Shown one piece after another: positions 55,067 through 63,966 of a stretch of DNA of 64,000 nucleotides (positions within the stretch are counted from its first letter, which is position 1; every line of letters begins with the position of its first letter). The stretch spans positions 62,001 to 126,000 of the forward strand of contig SZOX01000002.1 in the NCBI GenBank assembly GCA_030263385.1, read 5' to 3'. This DNA is from Zeimonas sp003577305 (GTDB lineage Bacteria; Pseudomonadota; Gammaproteobacteria; Burkholderiales; Burkholderiaceae_E). A model generated the notes under the pieces. The model saw only the letters and a program-made list of their open reading frames with translations. It was not told the origin of the DNA and searched no databases. A program made the translations under genes and the position numbers.

Positions 55067-56218
55067 TCACTCGGGCAGCGCGCCGAGGTCGACCCAGCGG
55101 CGCTCGCGCCAGGATTGCAGTCCGGCCTCGACCAGCTGCACGCCCTTGGCGCCCTCGCGCAGGTTCCACCGGAACGGCGCGTCTTCGACCACGTGGCGGA
55201 TGAACAGTTCCCACTGCGCCTTGAACGCGTTGTCGAAGGCGATGCTGTCGGGCACCAGCTGCCAGCCCTCGAGGAAATCGATCGGCTGCGGCATGTCGGG
55301 ATTCCAGACCGGCTTGGGCGTGTTCACGCGCGGCTGCGTGCGGCATTCGCGCAGGCCGGCCACTGCCGATCCGTGCGTGCCGTCGACCTGCAGCGTGAGC
55401 AGGTCGTCGCGGCGCACGCGCACGCACCACGAACTGTTGAAGTGCGCGATCACGCCCCGGTCGGTGACGAGGGTGGCGTAGGCCGCGTCGTCGGCGGTGG
55501 CCGCATACGGCTTGCCGTTTTCGTCCCAACGCTGCGGGATGTGCGTGGCGCCCAGGCACGAGACGCTCTTCACTTCGCCGAACAGGTTGTCGACCACGTA
55601 GCGCCAGTGGCACAGCATGTCGAGGATGATGCCGCCGCCGTCTTCCTTGCGATAGTTCCACGACGGGCGCTGGGCCGGCTGCAGGTCGCCCTCGAACACC
55701 CAATAGCCGAACTCGCCGCGCACCGAGAGGATGCGCCCGAAGTAGCCCGAGTCGATCAGCATCTTCAGCTTCAGCAGCCCCGGCAGCCAGAGTTTGTCCT
55801 GCACCACGCCGTGCTTCACGCCGGCCTTGCGCGCCGCCTCGTAGATCTCCATTGCCTCGGCCAGGTTGGTCGCCGACGGCTTCTCGCAGTAGACGTGCTT
55901 GCCGGCGGCGATCGCTTTCTTCACCAGCGCCGGACGCATCTGCGTGGTGGCTGCGTCGAAGAACACCGTGTCTTCGGGGTTGGCCAGCGCGCGGTCGAGG
56001 TCGGTGCTCCAGCGCAAGCCGCCGTGCGCCTTCGCGAGCGCCTCCATGCGCTCGGCGCCGCGCCCGACGAGGATCGGGTCGGGCATCACGCGTTCGCCGC
56101 TGGCGAGCGTCACGCCGCCCTGTTCGCGGATCGCGCCGATCGAGCGGATCAGGTGCTGGTTCATGCCCATGCGGCCCGTGACGCCGTGCATCACGATGCC
56201 GAGTCGCTGCGTGCCCAT
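55067..56218 (-). CDS. Gfo/Idh/MocA-type dehydrogenase
   Basis: A 383-residue oxidoreductase of the Gfo/Idh/MocA family with a Rossmann start (GIVMHGVTGRMGMNQHLI), the cofactor/active-site motif CEKPSATNLAEA around residue 110, and a C-terminal alpha/beta domain. It oxidises a sugar or polyol with NAD(P). First gene of the operon with DUF993 and the isomerase, 11 bases before DUF993. Its promoter carries an operator at 56235-56250. Confidence 0.88.
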   Translation of the reverse strand: MGTQRLGIVMHGVTGRMGMNQHLIRSIGAIREQGGVTLASGERVMPDPILVGRGAERMEALAKAHGGLRWSTDLDRALANPEDTVFFDAATTQMRPALVKKAIAAGKHVYCEKPSATNLAEAMEIYEAARKAGVKHGVVQDKLWLPGLLKLKMLIDSGYFGRILSVRGEFGYWVFEGDLQPAQRPSWNYRKEDGGGIILDMLCHWRYVVDNLFGEVKSVSCLGATHIPQRWDENGKPYAATADDAAYATLVTDRGVIAHFNSSWCVRVRRDDLLTLQVDGTHGSAVAGLRECRTQPRVNTPKPVWNPDMPQPIDFLEGWQLVPDSIAFDNAFKAQWELFIRHVVEDAPFRWNLREGAKGVQLVEAGLQSWRERRWVDLGALPE

Positions 56219-56234
56219 TGCCGATACCGATTTT

Positions 56235-56250
56235 GTAACTTGTTGGTTAA
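56235..56250. promoter_or_regulatory. Operator site A (GTAACTTGTTGGTTAA)
   Basis: 16-base dyad GTAAC..GGTTAA upstream of the MocA-type gene, one of three related sites in the locus (see 56324 and 60549). Confidence 0.7.
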
Positions 56251-56323
56251 TTAGTCTACGATCCCTGCACGCGGCGCGTCAAGAGAACTTGAAGCGCGCC
56301 GGGCGCCGCGATACCATCGATTT

Positions 56324-56339
56324 GTCACCATCTGGTTAA
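56324..56339. promoter_or_regulatory. Operator site B (GTCACCATCTGGTTAA)
   Basis: 16 bases, matching site A at the outer positions, upstream of the MetE-like gene in the same divergent region. Likely bound by the TetR protein encoded at 63244. Confidence 0.7.
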
Positions 56340-56364
56340 CATCGTTCAACGCGCGGCCCCTCCC

Positions 56365-57381
56365 ATGCCCAGGATCAAGACCACCGTCGTCGGCTCCTAT
56401 CCGGTGCCCGACTGGCTCGTCGCAAACCCGTCCGAACAGGCGCTGCTCGACGCCACGCGCGTGGTGATCGGCATCCAGGAGCAGGCCGGCATCGACCTCG
56501 TCTGCGACGGCGAGTTGTATCGCTTCGACGTGAATCACCCCGAGACCAACGGGATGATCGAATACTTCGTCCGCCCGATGGACGGGATCACCCAGCGCTT
56601 CTCGTTCGACGATCTGATCGCCTGGCGCTCGGACAGCGGCATGAAGTTCCGCACCCGTCCGCCGGGCACCGTGGTGGGTCCGCTCGGCCACGGCAGCCTC
56701 GACCTGCCGCTCGCCTGCGCGCGCGCGAAGGCACTGGCCACCCGGCCGTTCAAGTTCACCGTCACCGGCCCGCACATGCTGTCCAAGACGCTGATCGATC
56801 GGCACTACCGCGACACGGCCGAACTGGCGCACGCGCTGGCCGACGTGCTCGCCTCGCAGGTGTGCCACCTCGACGCCGACGTGGTGCAGATCGACGAGGC
56901 GAACCTGCCCGGCCACCCGGAAGAGTGGGAATGGGCGGCCTCGGCGATCAACCGCGTGCTCGACGCCGTGCCCGGCGCGCCGGCGGTGCACCTGTGCTTC
57001 GGCAACTACGGCGGACAGACGGTGCAGAAGGGAAGCTGGGACAGGCTGATCCGCTACCTGAACGCACTGCATGCCGACCACGTGGTTCTCGAGTGCGCGC
57101 ACCGCCCGCCCGAGGAGCTGGCGGTCTTCGCCGACCTCGACCCGCGCATCGGCTTCGGCCTGGGCGTGGTCGACATCAAGGTGACCGACGTGGAGAGCGC
57201 CGACGAAGTGGCCCGCGCGATCGAGCGCGCCGAGAAGACACTCGGCGCCGGCCGCGTGCGCTACATTCACCCCGATTGCGGCTTCTGGATGCTCAAGCGC
57301 TCGATCGCCGACGCGAAGATCCGGGCGCTGCGCGCCGGTCGCGACCGCTTCGAAGGGATCACGAGCCGCCAGGCGGCCTGA
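56365..57381 (+). CDS. Cobalamin-independent methionine synthase-like protein (MetE C-terminal domain)
   Basis: A 338-residue protein made only of the MetE-type catalytic TIM barrel. The zinc ligands are present: VHLCFGNY (H and C), and HPDCGF near the end with the last cysteine. The long N-terminal domain of full MetE is absent, as in archaeal and several stand-alone bacterial homologues that act as methyltransferases on other thiols or corrinoid substrates. Its inclusion in a catabolic locus suggests methyl-group removal from the substrate, which is only an inference. Confidence 0.85.
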   Translation: MPRIKTTVVGSYPVPDWLVANPSEQALLDATRVVIGIQEQAGIDLVCDGELYRFDVNHPETNGMIEYFVRPMDGITQRFSFDDLIAWRSDSGMKFRTRPPGTVVGPLGHGSLDLPLACARAKALATRPFKFTVTGPHMLSKTLIDRHYRDTAELAHALADVLASQVCHLDADVVQIDEANLPGHPEEWEWAASAINRVLDAVPGAPAVHLCFGNYGGQTVQKGSWDRLIRYLNALHADHVVLECAHRPPEELAVFADLDPRIGFGLGVVDIKVTDVESADEVARAIERAEKTLGAGRVRYIHPDCGFWMLKRSIADAKIRALRAGRDRFEGITSRQAA

Positions 57382-57453
57382 TCCTGAGCGCGCACGAGCC
57401 TGCCGCGCGGGCGCGAACCGCGACCGCTGCCACCGTCTGCACTGGAGATTGCC

Positions 57454-58494
57454 ATGCCCGCCCTGCCGAAGCGATTCGACGACGTCGAGGCGCTCGAATC
57501 CTTCATGAGCGAGGCATCGCCGGCGCTGGTCGCCGACCTGGAGAAGGTCGACGGCGACGTCATGGTGCTGGGCGTCGGCGGAAAGATGGGGCCGACGCTC
57601 GCCCGCATGGCGCGCCGCGCCGCCCCGGGTCGCCGCGTGATCGGCGTCGCACGCTTCTCCGATCCGGCGTTGGCCGCGTCGCTCGAACGCCACGGCGTCG
57701 AATGCATCGCCTGCGACCTGCTCGACCGGCAGGCGCTCGCACGCCTGCCCAACGTCGACAGCGGCGTGCGCAATCTCGTGTTCATGGCCGGGCACAAGTT
57801 CGGCGCCGCCGACAACGCGTCGCTCACCTGGATGATGAACGTCGGTGTGCCGATGATGGTGGCCGAGACTTTTCGCGAGATGCGCATCGTCGCGTTCTCC
57901 ACCGCCTGCGTGTATCCGTTCGTGCCGGTGAACGGGCCGGGCGCCGACGAGCGCACGCCGGCCACGCCGCCGGCGGGCGACTACGCGAATTCCTGTGTCG
58001 GCCGCGAGAGGATGTTCGAGTACGGTTCGCGCAGATACGGGACACCGGGCCGTCTGGTGCGGCTCTCGTACGCGATCGATACGCGCTACGGCGTGCTCTT
58101 CGACGTCGGCTCCGCGGTGTTCGACGGCGCGCCGCTCGACCTCACGATGGGCTACGCGAACGTGATCTGGCAGGGCGACGCGAACGAGCAGTCGCTGCGA
58201 CTGCTCGCGCACTGCACGAATCCCACCTCGCCCGTCAACGTCACCGGCCCCGAGCACACCAGCATCCGCTGGCTCGCCGGCGAGTTCGGAAAGCGTTTCG
58301 GACGCAAGCCCGTGCTGGTCGGCGAAGAAGCGCCGACGGCGTGGCTGGAGGACACCACCGAATCGCAGCGCCTGTTCGGCAAGCCGCGCGTGCCGATCGA
58401 CGCGATGATCGACTGGGTTGCCGACTGGATCGAGCGCGGCCAGCCGGGCCTGGGCAAGCCGACGCACTTCTCGACCCGCGATGGGAAGTACTGA
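57454..58494 (+). CDS. NAD-dependent epimerase/dehydratase family protein
   Basis: A 346-residue extended SDR with the nucleotide-binding start VMVLGVGGKMGPTL and the usual order of strands. At the catalytic YxxxK position the sequence is YANSC (residue about 177), so the lysine is replaced by cysteine. Relatives with this change exist and may not work as classic epimerases. GGAG precedes the ATG at 57454. The end overlaps the GNAT gene by 14 bases. Confidence 0.82.
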   Translation: MPALPKRFDDVEALESFMSEASPALVADLEKVDGDVMVLGVGGKMGPTLARMARRAAPGRRVIGVARFSDPALAASLERHGVECIACDLLDRQALARLPNVDSGVRNLVFMAGHKFGAADNASLTWMMNVGVPMMVAETFREMRIVAFSTACVYPFVPVNGPGADERTPATPPAGDYANSCVGRERMFEYGSRRYGTPGRLVRLSYAIDTRYGVLFDVGSAVFDGAPLDLTMGYANVIWQGDANEQSLRLLAHCTNPTSPVNVTGPEHTSIRWLAGEFGKRFGRKPVLVGEEAPTAWLEDTTESQRLFGKPRVPIDAMIDWVADWIERGQPGLGKPTHFSTRDGKY

Positions 58495-59431
58495 GCGCGA
58501 CGGCGAGCACGGTGGGCCTGGCGCTGGCGACGCGGCCGGCGCGGCCGCAAACGCCGGCCAGGCCGGTGCCCTGCCGATCATCGCGCTGTGCGCGGCCGAC
58601 CTGGCCGAGGCGATCGAGTTGTCGGCCTCGGCCTCGTGGAACCAGAACGAGGCCGACTGGCGGCTGATCTTCGCGCTCGGGCGTGCCTGGGGAATCCGCG
58701 CGGTCGACGCGCAGGGCCACGAACGCCTCGTGGCGTCGGCGGCCACGCTGGCCTACGGCAGCGAGTTCGCCTGGGTGAGCATGGTGCTGGTGCTGCCCGA
58801 GTTCCGCGGCCGCGGATACGCGTCGCGACTGCTCGCGCACGCACTCGACGAACTGGCCTGGCGCGGAATCGCCGCGATCCTCGACGCGACCCCTGCCGGC
58901 CATCCGATCTACCTGCCGATGGGTTTCATCGACAGCTGGGGGTTCCGCCGCTATCGGCGCGAGACCGCGCCGTCGACAGTGCTCGACGTGGCGCCGGCCC
59001 TCGACGTGCGACCGCTGAGCGACGCCGACTGGCCGTCGATCCTCGGCATCGACCGGCCCGCCTTCGGGGCCGACCGCGAAGCGCTGCTGCGCTCTCTCGC
59101 GGCCCGCCTGCCGGGCGCAGCCCACGTCGCCGAACGCCACGGCCGTGTCGTCGGCTTCGTGCTTGGCCGGGACGGCCGCGAGGCCGCGCAGATCGGCCCC
59201 CTGGTCGCCCGCGACCCGGGCGCCGCCCGCCCCCTGCTCGCCGCCGCCCTGGCCGCCATCGACGGCCCGGCCTACCTCGACCTCACCGATCGCCACGCCG
59301 GGCTCGTCCCGTGGCTGCAGGCCCGCGGCTTCGCCTTCCAGCGCCCCTTCACCCGCATGGTGCGTGGCCTGGAGACCGCCCCGGGCGACCCCGGCCCGAT
59401 CGTTCTCGTCGCCGGTCCCGAGCTGGGCTGA
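58481..59431 (+). CDS. Two-domain GNAT acetyltransferase
   Basis: A 316-residue protein. The N-terminal GNAT fold has the acetyl-CoA motif VLPEFRGRGYASRLL; a second GNAT-like half follows (from about residue 170, IDRPAFGADREALLR, then HVAERHGRVVGFVLG). It probably acetylates an amine-containing intermediate. The gene begins inside the epimerase gene (14-base overlap), so the two are one transcription unit. It ends 12 bases from the convergent binding-protein gene. Confidence 0.8.
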   Translation: MGSTERDGEHGGPGAGDAAGAAANAGQAGALPIIALCAADLAEAIELSASASWNQNEADWRLIFALGRAWGIRAVDAQGHERLVASAATLAYGSEFAWVSMVLVLPEFRGRGYASRLLAHALDELAWRGIAAILDATPAGHPIYLPMGFIDSWGFRRYRRETAPSTVLDVAPALDVRPLSDADWPSILGIDRPAFGADREALLRSLAARLPGAAHVAERHGRVVGFVLGRDGREAAQIGPLVARDPGAARPLLAAALAAIDGPAYLDLTDRHAGLVPWLQARGFAFQRPFTRMVRGLETAPGDPGPIVLVAGPELG

Positions 59432-59443
59432 CGCAGCGCCGGC

Positions 59444-60436
59444 CTACTTGGTCATCCTGATCGAGCGGTCCAGGAACTCGTTGGTGTACACCGTCTTCAC
59501 GTCGAACGGCTTGTCCAGCCCGATGTAGTCGCGCACCAGCTCGTAGTCGGCCTTCATCCGCCCGTCTTCGTGGATGCCCAGCGCCATTTCACGCGCGAAC
59601 TTGTCGCTCATGAGCACCTCGACCAGTTTCCAGTTGGTGAGCTCGTTGTCGAACTTCAGCGCGCCGTTGGCGTCGACCAGCGCCTGCACGCAGGGCTCGG
59701 GCTCCTTCACGCAGGCCGCGAATGCCCGTTGCGTGACCTTGACGAACTTGCCGATCGTTTCGCGATTGCCTTCGAGGAACTTCGCGTTGACGATGATCGA
59801 ATTGCCGTACGGGTTCAGGCCCGCGTCGCGCCAGGCGAGGAAACCCAGGTCGTCGCCGATCTCGCGCTGGAAGACGTGATGGATGTTGTAGAACGAGGTC
59901 GTCACGTCGATCGACTTCGCCTTGAGCGCGGCGAGCTTCGCGTTCGGATCGATGTTCACCCAGGTGACCGACTTCGGATCGATGCCGTTCGCCTTGGCGA
60001 GTGCCGGCCACATCGCGCGCGAGCCGTCGGCCGCCGGATTGCCGATCTTCTTGCCGGGGAAGTCCTTCACGCCCTTGATGCCCGAGCTCTTCAGCCAGTA
60101 CATCCCCTGCGGCGAGTTCGCGTAGACGTTGTAGACCGCGACGGTATCGGCTCCCTTGCCCTTGGCGATCAGCACGCCGCCCATGTCGGCCAGGCCGATC
60201 GGGTTGGCGCCGGCGCCCACTTTCTGGACAGCGAGCGCCGAGCCCTTGCCCGGCTCGATGTTCAGGTCGATGCCCTCCTTCGCGTACCAGCCGAGCTTCT
60301 TCGCGTAGTAGTACGGCGCGTGGTCGCCGCCCGGAACCCAGTTCAGGATGAAGTCGAGCTTTTGCTGCGCCAGCGCGGGCGCCGAGGCGAAGGCGACAGC
60401 CGCGGCAGCGGCTCCGAGAATCGTTCGCGCGAACAT
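59444..60436 (-). CDS. ABC transporter binding protein, NMT1/THI5-like
   Basis: A 330-residue periplasmic binding protein (signal LGAAAAAVAFASAPALA) of the NMT1/THI5-like/SsuA type, with LDFILNWVPGGDHAPYYYAKKLGWY and the early GxxxG motif. Families of this type bind pyrimidines, riboflavin, taurine or aromatic amines. The permease and ATPase genes are encoded divergently from 61697, so the transporter genes are split by the DHDPS-like gene. Its promoter region contains operator C. Confidence 0.88.
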   Translation of the reverse strand: MFARTILGAAAAAVAFASAPALAQQKLDFILNWVPGGDHAPYYYAKKLGWYAKEGIDLNIEPGKGSALAVQKVGAGANPIGLADMGGVLIAKGKGADTVAVYNVYANSPQGMYWLKSSGIKGVKDFPGKKIGNPAADGSRAMWPALAKANGIDPKSVTWVNIDPNAKLAALKAKSIDVTTSFYNIHHVFQREIGDDLGFLAWRDAGLNPYGNSIIVNAKFLEGNRETIGKFVKVTQRAFAACVKEPEPCVQALVDANGALKFDNELTNWKLVEVLMSDKFAREMALGIHEDGRMKADYELVRDYIGLDKPFDVKTVYTNEFLDRSIRMTK

Positions 60437-60548
60437 GGTGTCTCCTGGTGTTTCGGTCGCGGCAGGGTGGGCGATGTTATCGATGCGCCCGAAGCGCCGT
60501 CAACGCGCCGCAATCGTTGACGATGCAGGGTCGCTGCGTTAGAGTAAA

Positions 60549-60564
60549 TTAACTGTCTGGTTAC
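60549..60564. promoter_or_regulatory. Operator site C (TTAACTGTCTGGTTAC)
   Basis: 16 bases; its reverse complement, GTAACCAGACAGTTAA, matches sites A and B at the outer positions. It lies between the binding-protein gene and the DHDPS-like gene. Confidence 0.7.
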
Positions 60565-60620
60565 ATCATTGCGCAGTATAGCCGAGTCCACGGCACGAAA
60601 TAAACAGCCCTCTCCCCGTC

Positions 60621-61682
60621 ATGTCGCTTCACCGTTCGGACCTGCCCGCCGACGTGCTCGCATTGCTTCGGCGGGGCACCGTCATTCCCGCGCATCCGCT
60701 CGCCCTCGACGCCTCGCGCAGGCTCGATCCGGTGCGCCAGCGCGCGCTCACCCGCTACTACGTCGAAGCCGGTTGCGGCGGCCTGGCGGTGGGCGTGCAT
60801 TCCACCCAGTTCGCGATCCGCGAGGCCGGGCTGTACGAACCGGTGCTCGGGCTCGCCGCCCGCACTGCCCGCGAGGCCGGGCAGCGCCCGCTGGTGATGA
60901 TCGCAGGCCTGGCCGGGCGCACCGCGCAGGCGTGCAGCGAAGCCCGGGTGGCGCTCGGCCACGGCTACCACGCCGGCCTGCTTTCGCTGGCGGCGATGAA
61001 AGGCGCGTCGCTCGACGAAATCGTCGCGCACTGCGAGGCCGTGGCGCGCATCATCCCGCTGGTAGGCTTCTATCTGCAGACCGCGGTGGGCGGCGTCGCG
61101 CTTCCTGCCGATTTCTGGCGGCGTTTCGCGTCGATCGACAACGTCGTCGCGATCAAGATGGCGCCCTTCGATCGCTACCGCACGCTCGACGTGGTGCGCG
61201 GCGTGGTCGCCGCGGGCGCGGAGGACAGGGTGACGCTCTACACCGGCAACGACGACCACATCGTGCTCGACCTGCTGACGCCGTTCGCGGTGCGTCGCGG
61301 TGAGGAGCTGGTCACGGTGCGCATCCGCGGCGGCCTGCTCGGGCACTGGAGCGTCTGGACGAAGAGCGCGGTGGCCCTGCTCTATCGCATCCACGCGGCG
61401 ATCGACTCCGGCCGCGTCGACGCGGAACTGCTGGCGCTCGATTCGCGCGTCACCGACTGCAACAGCGCGTTCTTCGACGTCGCGCACGACTTCGCCGGCT
61501 GCATCCCCGGCTGCCATGAGGTGTTGCGGCGCCAGGGACTGATGGCCGGCACCTGGTGCCTCGACCCGGCGGAAGTGCTCTCGCCCGGCCAGGCCGACGA
61601 GATCGACCGCGTCTGCCGCGAGCATGCCGACCTGTCGGACGACGCATTCGTTGCCGCCAACCTGTCGAAATGGCTCGCCTGA
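60621..61682 (+). CDS. Dihydrodipicolinate synthase family aldolase
   Basis: A 353-residue TIM-barrel lyase. The Schiff-base lysine is in NVVAIKMAPFDRY and the catalytic tyrosine in LVGFYLQTAVGG, so the core is intact. It most likely cleaves or condenses a keto-acid; the specific substrate is unknown. First gene of a three-gene operon with permease and ATPase (14 bases to the permease start). Confidence 0.85.
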   Translation: MSLHRSDLPADVLALLRRGTVIPAHPLALDASRRLDPVRQRALTRYYVEAGCGGLAVGVHSTQFAIREAGLYEPVLGLAARTAREAGQRPLVMIAGLAGRTAQACSEARVALGHGYHAGLLSLAAMKGASLDEIVAHCEAVARIIPLVGFYLQTAVGGVALPADFWRRFASIDNVVAIKMAPFDRYRTLDVVRGVVAAGAEDRVTLYTGNDDHIVLDLLTPFAVRRGEELVTVRIRGGLLGHWSVWTKSAVALLYRIHAAIDSGRVDAELLALDSRVTDCNSAFFDVAHDFAGCIPGCHEVLRRQGLMAGTWCLDPAEVLSPGQADEIDRVCREHADLSDDAFVAANLSKWLA

Positions 61683-61696
61683 CGGAGGCCCGCGCG

Positions 61697-62464
61697 ATGG
61701 ATCGGCTCCATACCCCGCTCGGCCGCTATGCGCTGGCAGTGCTGGCCCACCTCGGGCTGCTCGCGATCTGGTACCTGTTCGTGCGCCTCGGCGACGTGCC
61801 GAAGTTCGTGATGCCGTCGCCGGGGGCCACTTTCGACGCGCTGCTGTCGCCGAACTACGACTGGTGGGCCAACGTGTCGGTGACGGCCACCGAGATCTTC
61901 GGCGGGTATTTTCTCGCGCTGGTGATCGGCGTGCTGCTCGCGCTGGCGTTCACCTGGTCGAAGACGCTCGAATCGCTGTTCATGCCGCTGCTGGTCACGC
62001 TGAACATGATTCCGAAAGTGGCGCTCGGGCCGCTGATCATCGTCTGGTTCAAGTACGGCGTCTTCCCGAACACGATCATGGCGTTTTCGATCGCGGTGTT
62101 CCCGATCCTGCTCACGACCGCGCGCGGCCTGCGCGAGATCGAGCCCGAGCTGCTCGACCTGGTCCGCTCGCTGCGCGGCTCGCGCTGGCAGCTGTTCACC
62201 AAGATCCAGCTGCCCGGTTCGCTGCCCTACATCTTCGCCGGCATGAAGGTGGCGGCGATCCTCGCGGTAGCCGGCGCGATCGTCGGCGAGTTCCTCGGCT
62301 CGGACAAGGGACTGGGCTACCTGATGCTGCAGGTGCAGGTCACGCTCGACACGCCTGCGATGTTCATGGCGGTCGTGCTGATCACGCTGCTCGGCATGAT
62401 CCTCTACGGCCTGGTGCTCGGCATGGAGCGGCTGCTGGTGCCCAAGGACGCGCGCGTCGCATGA
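61697..62464 (+). CDS. ABC transporter permease (SsuC/ThiX-like)
   Basis: A 255-residue inner-membrane permease with about six helices and the binding-protein-dependent EAA-like loop EPELLDLVRSLRGSRWQLFTKIQLP. GGAGG eight bases upstream marks the ATG. The stop overlaps the ATPase start (ATGA). It forms the import channel for the NMT1/THI5-like binding protein. Confidence 0.9.
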   Translation: MDRLHTPLGRYALAVLAHLGLLAIWYLFVRLGDVPKFVMPSPGATFDALLSPNYDWWANVSVTATEIFGGYFLALVIGVLLALAFTWSKTLESLFMPLLVTLNMIPKVALGPLIIVWFKYGVFPNTIMAFSIAVFPILLTTARGLREIEPELLDLVRSLRGSRWQLFTKIQLPGSLPYIFAGMKVAAILAVAGAIVGEFLGSDKGLGYLMLQVQVTLDTPAMFMAVVLITLLGMILYGLVLGMERLLVPKDARVA

Positions 62465-63228
62465 GCACCGAGCCCTTCATCCATCTGCGCGCCGTCACCA
62501 AGGTCTACCGCACCGGGCGCAAGGAACACCTGGCGATCTCGGACGCCAGTTTCGACGTGATGCCGGGCGAGCTGGTTTCGCTGGTGGGCCCGTCGGGCTG
62601 CGGCAAGTCGACGCTGCTGAAGATCCTGGCCGGGCTGCATCCGCACGACGGCGGCGAGGTGCGCATCGGCTCGGCCACGCACCCGTTCGACCCGGCGCGC
62701 GACATCGGCATGGTGTTTCAGGCACCGCTGCTGCTGAAGTGGCGGCGCATCCTCGACAACGTGCTGCTGCCGGCCGAGCTGCTCGGCCTGCCGGCGGCGG
62801 CGGCACGCGAACGCGGCCGCGAGCTGCTCGCGCTGGTCGGGCTGGCCGGCTACGAAGACAAGTATCCCTACGAGCTGTCCGGCGGCATGCAGCAGCGCGC
62901 GGCGATCGCGCGCGCGCTGGTGCACGACCCGAAGCTGGTGCTGATGGACGAGCCGTTCGGCGCGCTCGACGCGCTCACGCGCGAGAAGATGAACCTGGAG
63001 CTGCTGCGCATCTGGAAGGAATCGGGCAAGACGATCATCTTCGTCACGCACGGCATTTCCGAAGCGGTGTTCCTCGGCACCCGGGTGGTGGTCTTCACCG
63101 CCGGGCCGGCGCGCATGGCCGACAACTTCGAGATCGACCTGCCGCATCCGCGCACGCTCGACATGAAGACCGGCGAGCAGTTCGGCGCCTATACGCGGCG
63201 CATCTACAAGCTGCTCGGGATGGACTGA
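62461..63228 (+). CDS. ABC transporter ATPase (SsuB-like)
   Basis: A 255-residue ATPase with Walker A GPSGCGKST, signature LSGGMQQRAAIA, Walker B LVLMDEPFGALDAL and switch histidine VTHGISEA. Completes the importer together with the permease upstream and the binding protein encoded divergently. Confidence 0.92.
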   Translation: MSTEPFIHLRAVTKVYRTGRKEHLAISDASFDVMPGELVSLVGPSGCGKSTLLKILAGLHPHDGGEVRIGSATHPFDPARDIGMVFQAPLLLKWRRILDNVLLPAELLGLPAAAARERGRELLALVGLAGYEDKYPYELSGGMQQRAAIARALVHDPKLVLMDEPFGALDALTREKMNLELLRIWKESGKTIIFVTHGISEAVFLGTRVVVFTAGPARMADNFEIDLPHPRTLDMKTGEQFGAYTRRIYKLLGMD

Positions 63229-63243
63229 GCCGGGCTTGGCGCC

Positions 63244-63894
63244 CTAGTCGCGCACCAGGTAGCCGAGCACCAGATCGGTCATGTGCGACAGGCGCTCCAC
63301 CCGCGACTTCGGCGTCATCAGGTCACGGTCGAAGATCGTCGACAGCGTGTAGCGGTTGCTCAGGTAGAAGTACGACAGGCCGGCGATCGAGATGTACAGC
63401 TGCACCGGGTCGACGCCGGTGCGGAACACCCCCGACTTGCGCCCCCGTTCGAGCACCTCGGCGATCATCGCGACGAAGGGCGAGTGCCAGGTGCGCACCC
63501 TCGACGACTTCTTCAGGTGCCTCGCGCGATGCAGGTTCTCGGTGTTCAGCAGCGAGAGAAACTCGGGATGCGCGATGTAGTAATCCCAGGTGAAGGCAAC
63601 CAGCCGGCGGATCGCTTCGGTGGGTTCGACCTGCGTCAGGTTCAGCTGGTGCTCTTCCTCGCGAATGCGTTGATACGCCGCCTCGAGCACCGCCAGGTAC
63701 AGCCCTTCCTTCTGGCCGAAGTAGTAGTAGAGCATCCGCTTGTTGATGCCGGCGCGCCCGGCGATGCGGTCGACCCGCGCGCCGGCGAGTCCGTGCTGGG
63801 CGAACTCGTCGGTGGCTGCGCCGAGAATGGCCTCACGGGTGGCTTCGGGGTCGCGGCTGACCGTACGCTCCTTGGCAGGGGAGGGCTTGACCAT
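63244..63894 (-). CDS. TetR-family regulator of the catabolic locus
   Basis: A 216-residue regulator with an N-terminal helix-turn-helix (LAGARVDRIAGRAGINKRMLYYYFGQKEGLY) and a helical ligand-binding domain. Convergent with the ATPase gene, closing the locus. The three shared operators at 56235, 56324 and 60549 are its probable targets, since no other TetR gene is in the locus (inference). I see no obvious copy of the operator in front of its own start. Confidence 0.85.
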   Translation of the reverse strand: MVKPSPAKERTVSRDPEATREAILGAATDEFAQHGLAGARVDRIAGRAGINKRMLYYYFGQKEGLYLAVLEAAYQRIREEEHQLNLTQVEPTEAIRRLVAFTWDYYIAHPEFLSLLNTENLHRARHLKKSSRVRTWHSPFVAMIAEVLERGRKSGVFRTGVDPVQLYISIAGLSYFYLSNRYTLSTIFDRDLMTPKSRVERLSHMTDLVLGYLVRD

Positions 63895-63966
63895 GGCCCG
63901 GATGCTACCCGATCCTTCCGGCCCGTCCAGTAGACTGAGGCATTCGACACTGGCGAGGCACGCGAC

